A stretch of DNA of 64,000 nucleotides, taken from Arctopsyche grandis. Lineage: Eukaryota > Arthropoda > Insecta > Trichoptera > Hydropsychidae. Below are positions 21,396 to 33,374 of the stretch, piece by piece. The stretch covers positions 9,104,001 through 9,168,000 of the forward strand of contig NC_135360.1 in assembly GCF_051622035.1 (NCBI RefSeq), written 5' to 3'. Below the pieces are notes generated by a model that was not told the origin of the DNA, ran no database searches, and was given only the letters and a program-made list of their open reading frames with translations. The translations under genes were made by a program, and so were the position numbers. Position 1 is the stretch's first letter. The number at the start of each line of letters is the position of its first letter.

Positions 21396-24300
21396 ATGAG
21401 AGAAATATTATATTTGACTATTATTTGCTTCGTTTCGATCTTCGCTAAGGAATTGCGTAAATATCATAATTTATATATTACTAGTAGTTCCATCTTATTT
21501 CGCTCCATATTTATCAAATAAACCGCTTAAGCATGGTCTATCTAATAGTAAACATTCATTATTGTTTTTAAATTATTTGAATATTAAACAACAGCCAATC
21601 AGAATCGTCAAAAGAATTTGATGACATCCAATCAGAATAAAAATACACACACACACACAATGAACGGTCATTGTTTTATATACATACATACATATAATAT
21701 TACATTTCAATATATGTGTAAATGAATCATTGAAATCAAATTCATACATATGTATGTATGTAAAATTAATTATTGTAAAATATGTATGTTGTTTTCTCAA
21801 ATGTTAATTAATGAGCCATTCATTAGTGAACTTAAAAAATTAAATAAATATAATATTTCACCTAGTTTTTCGAATTTGTCATATTGGTTTTTAAGATTTT
21901 GATAAAATTTGACTGAGACATTCAAAGACTGAATAATAATTTATAGTTAAATAAATTCCGTTCAAGAGTTACTATTAGTGGTTAGTTAAGATCTACATAC
22001 AAATGTTCTACTTTCGATTATTGCAGTGGTTTCCAAATTTTTTTCAAATGAAAAAAATTCGGATGTAACCAATCCATGACTTTTTCTTTGTATGTGAGGA
22101 ATATAAGAAGGTTAAAAAACAAAATTAAATGATTTAACGTACATACACGTTCTCACATACCGGCTGTGAGAGCATTTTCGATACAAATTGAGCGCAAATG
22201 TTGGAAAACTTACACAAGACAAAAAATCTACTTCCGGTTGTCTGATTTTGTTCAAATTTTTTTTATTACTTATAATCACAATAAATATTATACACATTAA
22301 ATATAAAGAAGATAAAAATAATTTAAAAGGTCAAAAGAAAAACAAATTAAATATTGTTTTAAACAAAATTACTACAAAGTCACGACATTTTTGACTTCTC
22401 TCCCACTTTCGGTATATTAAATTTAATCATTTTTACTTTATCTATGTACGTAGTAACAATAGATGAAGTTTTGTGATCATGCGAAAATTCGAACATGAGA
22501 TTTTGATTTTTTATTTTCATCACATTGATACAAGTAATATACTTGAATTTTATCGTGAAGAGCACACACGTTAAAGGGGTCGAAAAAACTAGTAAACCGC
22601 CACTTCCGGTTGGCGTATGTTCATCAAATTTTATATATACATAACTTGTAAGCTTAAACTTCTAGATATGAAATTTCAGTTCAATAAATCAAAAGGTTTA
22701 TGAGAAAATCATAAAACCTCGATTCTCTAGATTAAAAGTACTACTTCCCGTTGAGGTAAAAATATTAGGGTATGAAATTTATAATTTCTAATTCATGTAA
22801 AAAAATTTCAAAAAGGTCTGATTTGGTTAATTGAATTAAAAAAGAGGATACCATTTCCGGTCAGCTAAAAATTAAAAAAAAAATTTACGTCGTATTGATA
22901 AGAATTTCAGTTACCGTAGTTTCAGTTCGATAGGATGAACGGTGTTCAAAAAATTCACAGACACACACACACATTTTTTCTAGATTATGAAAACGTGATC
23001 AATGATCGATTCTGAGTTCGAATCAGTCAAAATCGCGAGTTAGAATTTTCTAATGATCACTTCATCTTTTGTTACTACGTACATAAATAGATAAAGTAAA
23101 AATCTAATCTTGGTGCTTCCCCCCCCCCTCCATCTTTAATACATTAAATAATACAAACTTATTTTAAGTGATAAAGATGTATTAATACAAAATATACAAA
23201 TATTATTGACAAAACAATAAAATTGTTATTCCAAATGTTTCGCATATGAATCGTCGAACTGTTAACAAAACTGGTGTCTCTAATATTGTATGTGGTTTTT
23301 AACATTTTGCAATTCTGTGAAAAACGTTGTACGATGCTTGCAATGCATTTGATGGAAAAGAAACTATTTTCTTGAAAGTTTGCTTTTGTTTATTAAACAG
23401 ACCTAATTTTCTTTAAATAAATTATAAGGGTTTACCAACCTAATCAGAATGCATAGTTTCTAGGTCCTATTTGCAGACAAAACTTTTGTACAGAGCAAAC
23501 ACATTGGTCTTTCCGAGCCAGCATAAAATGTAGTACTCTTGAATCTCATTGATAAATGGGATGAATCGCATTTTATTGTCGTGATTTTTCTACTTCCTTG
23601 TTCCCCGTCGCTTATATTCCTTACTATCTTTACTTACTTGAATTATCGTCAGTATCTTAATTATTAGTGAATTTTCTCTTGTAACCAGTAAATAATTAAT
23701 TAACTTTTGCGCCTTCTTCGTACTAGTCTGCGTCTTCCAGTTTGGAAATCACTGGATTAATGTATTCTAATCAGGGCTCGAATTGAAAATGTTCATGATT
23801 GAGGTTAATCTGAAATTTCAGTTAGTTATTTTGTTTCAACTTTATAAAAGTATAAATTCTATTTATATATCAGTTAAACTTTATCAAAATTACTGTACTG
23901 GATCTATCAATAATTAATTATCCTCTTAATATGTATATATTTAATTTCAGTGTCATATTTTATTGCAAATAAAGACATTAGAATTCAATTTCAGCTCCAT
24001 ATTTAAAAATCTGTAATAGAGATTCTCCCGAAATAAATGACTGCATGAAAAATTCCATAAAAGCCTTGGCACCAAAATTTCAAACAGGTAATTTCATTTA
24101 ATTTTTAAATTGATATTTTACTGCATATACAACATGTATGCAAATATTATATTATTATAAGTAAAAATACTCCAAAATATATACTTTAATCCAGGTGATT
24201 TAAATTACTCAATACCGAATATCAGCCATATAAATTGTGACGATATATTGAAAAATGTCAAGATAAATTCCAAAAGAGAAACTTCTATGAATTTTACAAA

Positions 24301-25044
24301 GTTGGACCTTCAAAGATGCTACAATTATGATGTGGAAAATATTACGTGAGATTATCTTTCTGTGACGATTTCTATTTTTTTCAAAATATTATAGTTTGAT
24401 ATTTTTATTATTGCTTTAGGATGCACTTCAATGATGGCAATTTAAAAAATATTTTCATCCATGGCATCATTGGACAATTTGAAGTTTTAGGAATTTTTGA
24501 AATAATAAGATTTTATTCTTATTATTTCACATTTCCAATACTTAAATCAACTGGAAACGTCACGGGATTGCTGAGTGAGTTTGTTTAATCTAAATACATG
24601 TTAGAAATATTTTAGTTTAATAACTTTAATTAAAAACTAAAATTACAGGTTGCTACATAAATGCCAATATTGACTTTGCGACGTACATAAACGATAGTAA
24701 AAAATATATTAAAGCAACAGAAGTTAAAGTCGGTTTTTTATATAAGAGTGGTGATGTACATTTTACCAACATTAATATAGTTGGTGAGTAAAACTGCATT
24801 TATACAGCTCAACTTAATTAAAAAAAAAATAATTGTTATTCGTTTTTCAGATAAACAAATTAACACTAAACTTTCGAAATACACAAAATCCATTAATCCT
24901 GAAATGGAAAATTTTTTTAATGTGAAAATCAAGGAATATTTAAATGATTTCGTAGCACAATATACATATGATCAATTACTACCAGGAATTAAATCGCCAT
25001 CCCGTGAAGATCAACAGAGTGCTCCACAAAAACAAAATTTTTAA
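21396..25044 (+). CDS. takeout/JHBP-family secreted protein, gene 4 (6 exons)
   Basis: Exons 21396-21456, 23995-24087, 24195-24345, 24420-24574, 24649-24783 and 24851-25044 give 262 codons plus TAA. Signal peptide residues 1-17 (MREILYLTIICFVSIFA); Cys27/Cys37 flank DSPEIND; GDLNYSIPNIS begins exon 3; NIT lies at the exon 3/4 junction. Exon 4 is 12 nt longer than in genes 3 and 5 and encodes a tyrosine/phenylalanine-rich stretch (RFYSYYFTFP) in a loop of the barrel. Exon 5 is 12 nt shorter than in genes 2, 3 and 5. The C-terminus after YTYDQLLPG is an 18-residue polar tail. Intron 1 (2.5 kb) contains a degraded Helitron-like piece and a 1.73-kb hAT-like element. It is the closest relative of gene 5, introns included. 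Confidence 0.87.
21475..21760 (-). mobile_element. Degraded Helitron-like piece in gene 4 intron 1
   Basis: ACTAGTAGTTCCATCTTATT, TCGCTCCATATT, AACCGCTTAAGCATGG and CTAATAGTAAACATTC match the family's 3' end region with decay. The same decayed copy is in gene 5 at 28555-28840, including the CCAATCAGAAT pair and CA tract, so it predates the gene 4/5 duplication. Confidence 0.5.
22024..23754 (-). mobile_element. hAT-like element with BED-finger relic, gene 4 intron 1
   Basis: Ends CAGTGGTTTCCAAA and TTTGGAAATCACTG are inverted. Flanks GATTATTG and GATTAATG agree in seven of eight bases, a hAT-type duplication. On the minus strand near 23470-23560 a short frame reads ERPMCLLCTKVLSANRT, resembling the CxxC half of the BED zinc finger of ZBED-type hAT transposases, then meets a stop. 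A copy of dispersed repeat A (22045-23100) sits inside. Confidence 0.6.
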
Positions 25045-25590
25045 ATGTGAGAGATGCATATCTAGGAATATTTTAAAAAATAGTAATATTTCCAGTAAAG
25101 TGTCAAATTTAAAATTTAAAATACAAATACTACAGGAATAGCTAAGAAAAATTTAAAGGATTCTATAACTTATAAATTCGTATAATTATATTCATCAATC
25201 ATTTATACTTTTTCACAATTTCTGCATTGAATTAAAATGTCATATTAATATTATCTCAAAAAAAAAAAGATTTTAAATTAATACATTCCGTTTTCATGCT
25301 GCATTCATAGTTATAGACACGTATTTTTTGTCGATTTTAGCATTTTAATTGTGCATTAGCGTTTTAGAGCATTAAAAATGCAAAATTTTAACGTTATTTT
25401 AGCTTCTATTTTTATTAGACTTCAATTTTACATAAATAATAAACTTAACTACCATAAATTTTATTAAAATACATATATGTAAACACATACAATTTAAAGA
25501 TAATACAACAATTAGAAAATAATTGAAAATTACAAAATCAAATAAAATCTAAGCATGTTGCATGCTTAGATTTTAGCACACCACAGATTT

Positions 25591-25735
25591 GAGCGCACCG
25601 ACATCTCAGCGCAAACCAATTTAGCTCCGACCTTTCGGCGCAGACAACTCAGCGCAACGACAACTCAGCGGATGAAAATTCAGCGCATGGACTATTCAGC
25701 ACAACGACAATTCAGAGCAAAATCAATTTTTTCGA
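25591..25735. repeat. Degenerate tandem repeat of CAACTCAGCGCAACGA
   Basis: About eight variant units of (GA)CAAYTCAGCGCA, composition unlike the flanks, begin right after the loop of a hairpin whose intact form is at 18790-18827. Likely an inserted simple-repeat element. Confidence 0.55.
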
Positions 25736-25867
25736 TAAGTTTTAAATGCGTTTTTGAAAATAATTACTCTATTGGTATTGTCGGCCATATCTATAGGATA
25801 ATTTCATAAAGTGCGAATAAATTTATTTGATTCTCTTTGTGCCTTTATGATTTTCTCACTGTGGTCT

Positions 25868-27055
25868 ACGAAATTTTACGCAAGCAGGGTTTCTGAATTA
25901 AGGCCGCAAAAATTTATTCTTAAGCAGGGTTTCTAAACCGGACGGCAAATTTCTTTTTTCAAATAGTTTTTTAATTTTTGCCTTTTAGGTATTCAAAATT
26001 TTACGTATGCATGGGTTCTAAGCTAAGGTTCGCAAATCGTCACTATGGGCTTTGTTTTTTATAAAAAATGGGAGAATATTTGGTTTTCGATTTTTTCCCC
26101 GGAAATTATGTTACGGTATCGATACTACATATATCGATATCGATATCGTCTTCATAGAAACTTTGATTTGTTTTCAATGTTCCCAATACACCTACCATAT
26201 GTATGTATGTACATAGTTAACTATCTAATATATAATCTCTTTCGAAATTATATATTAGATAGTTAATAAGATATAAATAAAACATAGAAATAACTTTATG
26301 TTTACGAAACGGTCGAACGGCGGGCAAAATTAAAATGCAGCGGTGGATTAGGTCTAATAAAAGATTGTAAATCTTGTACTCCATGTTTTTAATGAATGAA
26401 ATTTCGGAAATACGGTTCGAGTGGCAGGTATAAAAGTTAAGTTCGCAAAGTTTTCGGCAAACAGTCTAATATATGTTACAAAGTAATGCATATTAAATTT
26501 TAAATTATGGAACAATTGTTATTATTTGTATATTTGAAATACGAGAAGCGTGAATATGAAGACCAGAAAATTAAGTAGTACGAACAGCAACTGCATATTT
26601 TTTCAATTGGTTGAAATGCACGATATGGTCACCTATTGAAATGCACGATAATTTAAATCAATGGTCGATAAATACGTACATACATACATATACGCGTACT
26701 TGTTAGATATGAATAGCAGAACCCATGAAGACGGGCTTGCGAACCTTGGTCTAGAATCTGTTCACATGTAAAAAAAAATTCTGTCTATCCCGGTGTCGAA
26801 ACTCTTTTTAAGAAATATTTTTTGCGGAACTCAGTTGACAAACCCTGAATACGTAGGATTTGAAAACAAAATTTTCGGGGAAAAAATCGAAAACCAAATA
26901 CTCTCCCATTTTTTTTTATCAAAAGCAAAGCCTATAGTGACGATTTGCGAACTTTAGTTTAGAAACCCTGCATACGTAAGAGTTTGGATAGTTAAAAAAC
27001 TTTTTGAAAAAAAAATTGCTGCCCGGTTAAGAAACCCTGCTTGCGTAATATTTCA
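25868..27055. mobile_element. Foldback element with about 200-240-bp arms and a composite centre
   Basis: Left arm 25868-26108 and right arm 26857-27055 are inverted copies: TTACGCAAGCAGGGTTTC, ACGTATGCA.GG.TTCTAA, TTCGCAAATCGTCACTAT, ATGGGAGA.TATTTGGTTTTC, GATTTTTTCCCC. The centre contains a GATATCGATATCG patch and two Helitron-like 5' ends facing each other (26218-26268). Confidence 0.7.
26218..26268. repeat. Palindrome of two Helitron-like 5' ends
   Basis: ACTATCTAATATATAATCTC then TTTCGAAATTATATATTAGATAGT: two copies of the TCTAATATATAAT terminus head to head, with an overlapping TTTCGAAA centre. Confidence 0.5.
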
Positions 27056-27231
27056 AGGCACATTTTATTTATTAATTGTAATATATTACATATATAAATG
27101 TAATTTATGCGTAGTACATATGTAATTACCTTTTTTTTTAATTTTCGAATATATTCGAATATTCGAATAGCTCTTGATTTACTATTTGATATTCGAATAG
27201 TTGAAGTCGAAGAATATTTGGGATCCCTAGT

Positions 27232-28060
27232 ATCTCCCCTTATACATAGGTGTCCTCTTTTTTTTAGTTTTTGAATTCAATTATCTCCCAAACCACAAAC
27301 TTAATCGGATTAAATTTTTTTATATGTAATAGAAATAATAAGCTTTATACCCTAATATTTTAAAAATATTTTTATCGTTATATTTTTATATATTATATAT
27401 ATTATTTATATATTTTAACCAGAAGTAGTAATTTTACTCTAGAGAATCGAGGTTTTTTTATGTTTTTCTCAGAAACCTTTTGGTTTATTGAACTGAAATT
27501 TCATATCTACAAGTTTAAGCGTAATACCAAGTTATGTATAAAATTTGGAAATCATCCCTCAACCGAAAGTGGCAGTTTACTCTTGTTCGATTTTTCTTCC
27601 ACTATTTTTTTCAACCCCTTAAACATGTGTGGTCTTCACGAAAAAATGCAAGTATAATTCTTGTATCAATGTGATAAAAATAAAAAAATTACTAAATTTA
27701 ATAAACCGGAAGTGGGATTTTTTTAACCTAGAAAGGTCAAAAACGTTGTCGCCTGGATTCTGTCCACACCTCTCAACGTATTAAGCTGAAAATTTATATA
27801 TATTTGTATTATTTATGTACTAACTTTGAGCTGTTAACTTTCTGGTCTGAATTCGTAAACCAGAAGTAGTATTTTTTTTTAAACAATATTTCATTATTTT
27901 TTTTGACCTTTTAAATTATTTTTATTTTCTTGATATTTATTGTGTATAATACTGATAGTTATTATAAGTATTAAAAAAAATTTGAACAAAATCTGACAAC
28001 CGGAAATAGAACTTTTGTCTTGTGCAAGTTTCCATACATTTGCGCTCAATTTGTATCGCT
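27232..28060 (-). repeat. Dispersed repeat A, copy 3 (inverted)
   Basis: Minus-strand copy; the same ATATGAAATTTCAGTTCAAT and CTCGATTCTCT blocks appear as reverse complements around 27440-27500. Lies between genes 4 and 5. Confidence 0.6.
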
Positions 28061-28139
28061 GTCATACATAGTTATTAGCATTTTTTTCTCGTTTGCTTCA
28101 GTAAAAAATTGTTTAATAAACAGATATCTTCGTATAGAA

Positions 28140-28212
28140 CAGTGGTTCTTAACCGGGGGTGCGTACATCCCATGGGGTGCGAGAAGGCATATCAGGAGGT
28201 GGGGGAGGCGTT
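28140..28212 (+). mobile_element. hAT-type terminus fragment
   Basis: CAGTGGTTCTTAACCGGGGG followed by TGCGTACATCCCATGGGGTG is the classic hAT/ZBED-type 5' terminus. It ends abruptly about 100 bp before the conserved upstream block of gene 5. Confidence 0.5.
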
Positions 28213-28313
28213 TCTGTAAAAAAACTATCCTGTAAAAATGTGTTTTTGAAATCGTATTTATTTTAAGTGTGGAAAATATGTTGAAATTATATTTATGTTA
28301 TTTTTATATCTTA

Positions 28314-28471
28314 AGTTTCATTATCTTACGTTTTTATCGCTATATATATTTTTTTATATGTATTCATGTAAGTGACCCGTCATTTAATATCGTCTTATTT
28401 TCCCCAATGTCATATTGTTATTTGTATTTGTACGGAGCAGTCGTATAATAAATGATAAATTAGTTGACAAA
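28314..28471 (+). promoter_or_regulatory. Conserved upstream block of gene 5
   Basis: Same block; core AGTGACCCGTCATTTAA at about 28371. A TA-rich expansion (ctatatatattttttta) replaces the CTCTTTTT tract of the other copies. Confidence 0.5.
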
Positions 28472-31400
28472 ATGAGAGAAATATTATATTTGACTATCAT
28501 TTGCTTCGTTCCGATCTTCGCCAAGGAATTGCGTAAATATCATAATTTATATATTACTAGTAGTACCATCTTATTTCGCTCCATATTAATAAAATAAACC
28601 GCAATAAACATGGCCTATCTAATAATAGTAAACATTCATTTTTGTTTTAAAATTATTTGAATATTAAACAACAGCCAATCAGAATCATCAAAAGAATTTG
28701 ACGACAGCCAATCAGAATAAAATTACACACACACACACAACGAACGGTCATTGTTTTATATACATACATACATACATATAATATTACATTTCAATATTTG
28801 TGTAAATGAATCAATGAAATCAAATTCATACATATGTAATATTAATTATTGTGAAATGTGTTGTTTTTTCAAATTTTAATTATTGAGCCATTCATTAGTG
28901 AACTTAAAAAATTAAATAAACATAATATTTCACCTAGTTTTTCGAATTTGTCATATTGGTTTTTAAGATTATGATAAAACTTGACTGCGACATTCAAAAA
29001 CCGAATAATTATATACAAATTCCGTTCAAGAGTCTATTAGTGGTTAGTTAAGATCTACATACAAATGTTATACTTTCGATTATTACAGTGGTTTCCAAAT
29101 TTATTTCTACTTAGAAATTAAACAAATTCGAAAAAGAAATTAAGAAAATTTGAAAAAATTCAGATGTGACCAATCCATGACTTTTTCTATGTATTAGAGG
29201 AATATAAGAAAGTTACAAAAAAAAATCGATAATTTATCATACATACACGTTCTCACACACCGGCTATGAGAGCATTTTCGATATAAATTGAGCGCAAATG
29301 TAGGAAAACTTACACAAGACAAAAGTTCTAATTCCGGTTGTCGGATTTTGTTCAAATTTTTTTATTACTTATAATCACAATAAATATTATACACATTAAA
29401 TATAAAGAAAATAAAAATAATATTAAAGGTCAAAAGAAAAACAAATTAAATATTGTTTTAAACAAAATTACTACAAAGTCACAACATTTTTGACTTCTCT
29501 CCCACTTTCGGTATATTAAATTTAATCATTTTTACTTTATCTATGTACGTAGTAACAATAGATGAAGTTTTGTGATCATGCGAAAATTCGAACATGAGAT
29601 TTTGATTTTTTATTTTCATCACAAGTAATATACTTGAATTCAAGTAATATACTTGAATTTTCTCGTGAAGAGCACACATGTTAAAGGGGTCGAAAAAACT
29701 AGTAAACCGCCACTTCCGGTTGGCGTATGTTCATCAAATTTTATATATACATAACTTGTAAGCTTAAACTTCTAGATATGAAATTTCAGTTCAATAAATC
29801 AAAAGGTTTATGAGAAAATCATAAAACCTCGATTCTCTAGATTAAAAGTACTATGTACTTCCCGTCGAGGTAAAAATATTATTAAAATATCAGGGTATGA
29901 AATTTATAATTTCTATAACGTAAAAAAAGAGGTCACCTATAAGGGGAGGTACCATTTCGGGTCAGTTAAAAATGTGAAAACAATTAACGTCATATTGATA
30001 AGAAATTCAGGTACCGATACTAAGTTTCAGTTGGATAGGATGAACGGTGTTCAAAAAATTCACAGACACACACATTTTTTCTAGATCATGGAAACGTGAT
30101 CAATGATCGATTCTGAGTTCGAATCAGTCAAAATCTCGAATTAGAATTTTTGCATGATCACAAAGCTTCATTTACTGTTATTACGTACAAACATAGATGT
30201 CATAAATGAATCTCATTGATTAATGGGATGAATCGCATTTTCTTGTCTTGATTTTTCTACTTCCTTGTTCTTAGTCGCTTATATTCCTTACTATCTTTAC
30301 TTACTTGAATTATCGTCAGTATCTTAATTATTAGTGAATTTTCTCTTGTAACCAGTAAACAATTAACTAACTTTTGCGCCTTCTTCATACTAGTCTACGC
30401 CTTCCAGTTTGGAAATCGCTGGATTAATGTATTCTAATCAGGGCTCGAAGTGAAAATGTTCATGATTGAGGTTAATCTGACATTTCAGTTTGTTATTTTG
30501 TTTCAACTTTATAAAAGTATAAATTCTATTTATATATCAGTTAAACTTTATCAAAATTACTGTACTGGATCTATCAATAATTAATTATCCTCTTAATATG
30601 TATATATTTAATTTCAGTGTCATATTTTATTGCAAATAAAGATATTAGAATTCAATTTCAGCTCCATATTTAAAAATCTGTAATAGAGATTCTCCCGAAA
30701 TAAATGACTGCATAAAAAATTCCATGAATGCCTTGGCACCAAAATTTCATACAGGTAATTCATTCCATTTTAAAATTATTATTTTACTGCATATACAATA
30801 CGTATGCAAATATTATATTATTATAAGTAAAAACACTCCAAAATATGTACTTTAAACCAGGTGATTTAAATTACTCAATACCGAATATCAGCCAATTAAA
30901 TTGTGACGATTTATTGAAAGATGTCAGGATCGATTCCAAAAGAGAAACTTTTATGAATTTAACAAAGTTGGACTTACTAAGATGCTACAATTATGATGTG
31001 AAAAATATAAAGTGAGATTATCTTTCTGTGACGGTTTCTATTTGTGTCAAAATATTATAATTTGATATTTTTATTATTTCTTCAGAATGCACTTTAACGA
31101 AAGCGATTTAAAAAATACTTTAATCAATGGCATCATTGGACCTTTTGAAGTTTTAGGACATTATGAAATATTAAGAGAATACCCATTTTCAAAAATAAGT
31201 TCAACTGGAAACGTCACCGGATTGCTGAGTGAGTTTGGATAATCTAAATACATGTTAGAAATATTTTAGTTTAATAACTTTAATTGAAAACTGAAATTAC
31301 AGATTTCTACATAAATGCCAGTATTGACTTTGCAACGTATGAAAACGATAGTAAAAAATATATTAATGCAACAGACGTTAAAGTCGATTTATTATATGAG

Positions 31401-31677
31401 AGTGGTGATGTACATTTTTCCAAAATTTACCCATTAAGTAATATAATCGGTGAGTAAAATTGCATTTAAATAGCTTTACTTAATTTAAAAAAAAATAATT
31501 GTAATTTGGTTTGCAGACAAACAAGTGAACGTTAAAATCAACACTAAACTTTCGAAATACACGAAATCCATCAATTCTGATATGCAAAATTTTTTTAACC
31601 TGAAAATCAAGGAACATTTAAATGCATTCTTAGCACAATATACATATGATCAATTATTGCCGGAAATAAGAGGTTAG
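28472..31677 (+). CDS. takeout/JHBP-family secreted protein, gene 5 (6 exons)
   Basis: Exons 28472-28532, 30662-30754, 30861-31011, 31086-31228, 31303-31449 and 31517-31677 give 251 codons plus TAG. The signal peptide differs from gene 4 by one residue (Ser14 to Pro). Cys27/Cys37 flank DSPEIND. At the exon 3/4 junction the NIT glycosylation site of genes 2-4 has become NIK. The reading frame stops three codons after YTYDQLLPE, so the C-terminal tail of genes 2-4 is missing. A long TA microsatellite begins about 80 bp after the stop. Intron 1 shares its Helitron-like and hAT-like insertions with gene 4, showing a recent tandem duplication. It appears intact; the changed tail and lost sequon are the visible differences. 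Confidence 0.87.
28555..28840 (-). mobile_element. Degraded Helitron-like piece in gene 5 intron 1
   Basis: Sister of 21475-21760, with the same internal landmarks (CCAATCAGAATC, the CA tract, GAACGGTCATTG). Confidence 0.5.
29086..30421 (-). mobile_element. hAT-like element, gene 5 intron 1 copy
   Basis: Same ends as 22024-23754 (CAGTGGTTTCCAAA; TTTGGAAATCGCTG) and the same flanks (GATTATTA / GATTAATG). It is about 400 bp shorter and lacks the stretch with the zinc-finger relic. It carries a copy of repeat A (29150-30200). Confidence 0.58.
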
Positions 31678-31756
31678 TAAAAACCTGGCTATTTCAATGT
31701 AAGAAACTCATAATGACAATCCTTAAAATAGTAATATGTATTTTAACTTATGTGTC

Positions 31757-31790
31757 AAATATATATATATATATATATATATTTACATAC

Positions 31791-31862
<72 letters not shown>
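31757..31862. repeat. (TA)n microsatellite
   Basis: About 100 bp of TA with a few interruptions, right after gene 5; gives spurious YIYI frames. Confidence 0.95.
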
Positions 31863-32055
31863 CTTTTTCGGTTTCGGATCTCGATCTTTTTTCAGTTCCG
31901 GTTGCCTATTCTATTTTCAATTCCGTATCCAGATTCCTCTTTCAGTTCCGGATTCTTTTGCTTCGGATAAGGACTCCATTTTCAATTCCAGATACCAATC
32001 CCTGTTTCAGTTCCGATTCCCGATTTCTGTTTTAGTTCCGATTCCGATTGATTAT
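31862..32055. repeat. Degenerate minisatellite, TTTCAGTTCCGGATTCC-like
   Basis: About eight variant units of TTTCAGTTCCGATTCC(GATTCC). A similar inverted array (GGAACTGAAAGACGAATCC) lies inside the Helitron-like element at 35560-35630, so this is probably the core of a decayed Helitron-like copy. Confidence 0.5.
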
Positions 32056-33374
32056 TACTATACGTATTGTAACTTTATTTTAAATCATATATCAATTTGT
32101 TTCCGAAACCAACTGTTGAAATTTCAACGGGCATAACATGGCATTGGTAGTATAAAACACAACAAAGAAGAAATGAAAATTGAAAAGAATCTCAATTTTC
32201 AATTGGACATAATTTTTGCAATTAAAAGAAAACGAGAATGTCTTATTAGAAAATTTGTAGTTATTTTATTTGTTGATTTTACATGTACCAAGAAAAAATC
32301 AGCCTTATGTGAATATATATTTTAATCTTGTTTCTATTTTCCTTGCACACAAGCATTTTACATTCTGAAAAAAATATGTAACTCCTTGACAATACATATT
32401 AATGCTTATTTGAATGTAAAATTATAATTTATTTTAAATAGGGGGGGGGGGCAATTTTTTTTTGCAGAGGGTCCCATTTTGTGTCTTGAGAAATATGGTC
32501 ACCCTAACTATGTTTTCTCTTTTTTATTAGTGCCTTCTATTGAAATACTTATAAAGCTACGGTTTGAAATTTGGATTCTATTAAATTGTACATTTTAATT
32601 TAAGCCATTCTAAATGCATATGCTATTATTATATAGGTAGTAAAAAATCAATTATTGTAAATACAGTGTTGTTAATATGAAATACAAAAAAATGCAATTA
32701 TACTAAATAAAAAAATAATAAAAAAAACACTTTGTATTAATTTCTACACGGCCTTGAACAATCGTCAATTAGTATTCTAAGCATATCATTAGCAATTGAC
32801 TTACAACACAGTTCTGTAACAGACAATACTGGTTGAATTAGCTTACAGGACGTGTTCAGCACTTGGATCATAATTTTCAGCTGACCTTGATTTAAACAGC
32901 TCCTCCTTTTATGTCACACATTAATTGAAATCGTGACTTGAATCGAGTTCTAATGAACTTTTACTGTAAAATTCGGTAAAAATTATGGATAAATTATGAA
33001 CAGATGAGAATGTACCTACATATGTAATTATATATGCATTGACTAAACAAAAATATACACAATAATATAGGAACGACATTCAAATGGGATAATTAACGGA
33101 AAAGTTGAGAAACTTTATACATATGTACATATGTATGTATACATATGTACATATATGGATATGCTTTTCAGCGATCATGGTCGTTCATGGCGAAGGTTCC
33201 TCACATTAACAGAAGTTGTAGTTGTTATTTTATTTTCGATTTCTTTTTTGTATCATCGCATTTTCTGGTTTTGGATTTCATTGCCAAATGTATCCTTAGT
33301 CTTTTGCCATCGAATTTCCTCCAGTTCGAATCTGATCACCGAACGGAAAAGTCGTCTACAAGCGCACAAGCAAC

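Noticed and set aside
25591-25735. Possible CRISPR-like array
   Set aside because: Units are contiguous degenerate repeats without spacers, in an animal genome.
31713-32136. Frames of 85 and 128 codons over the TA tract and minisatellite
   Set aside because: Their YIYIYI part is microsatellite read-through and the rest is a degenerate simple repeat; no start context or domain.
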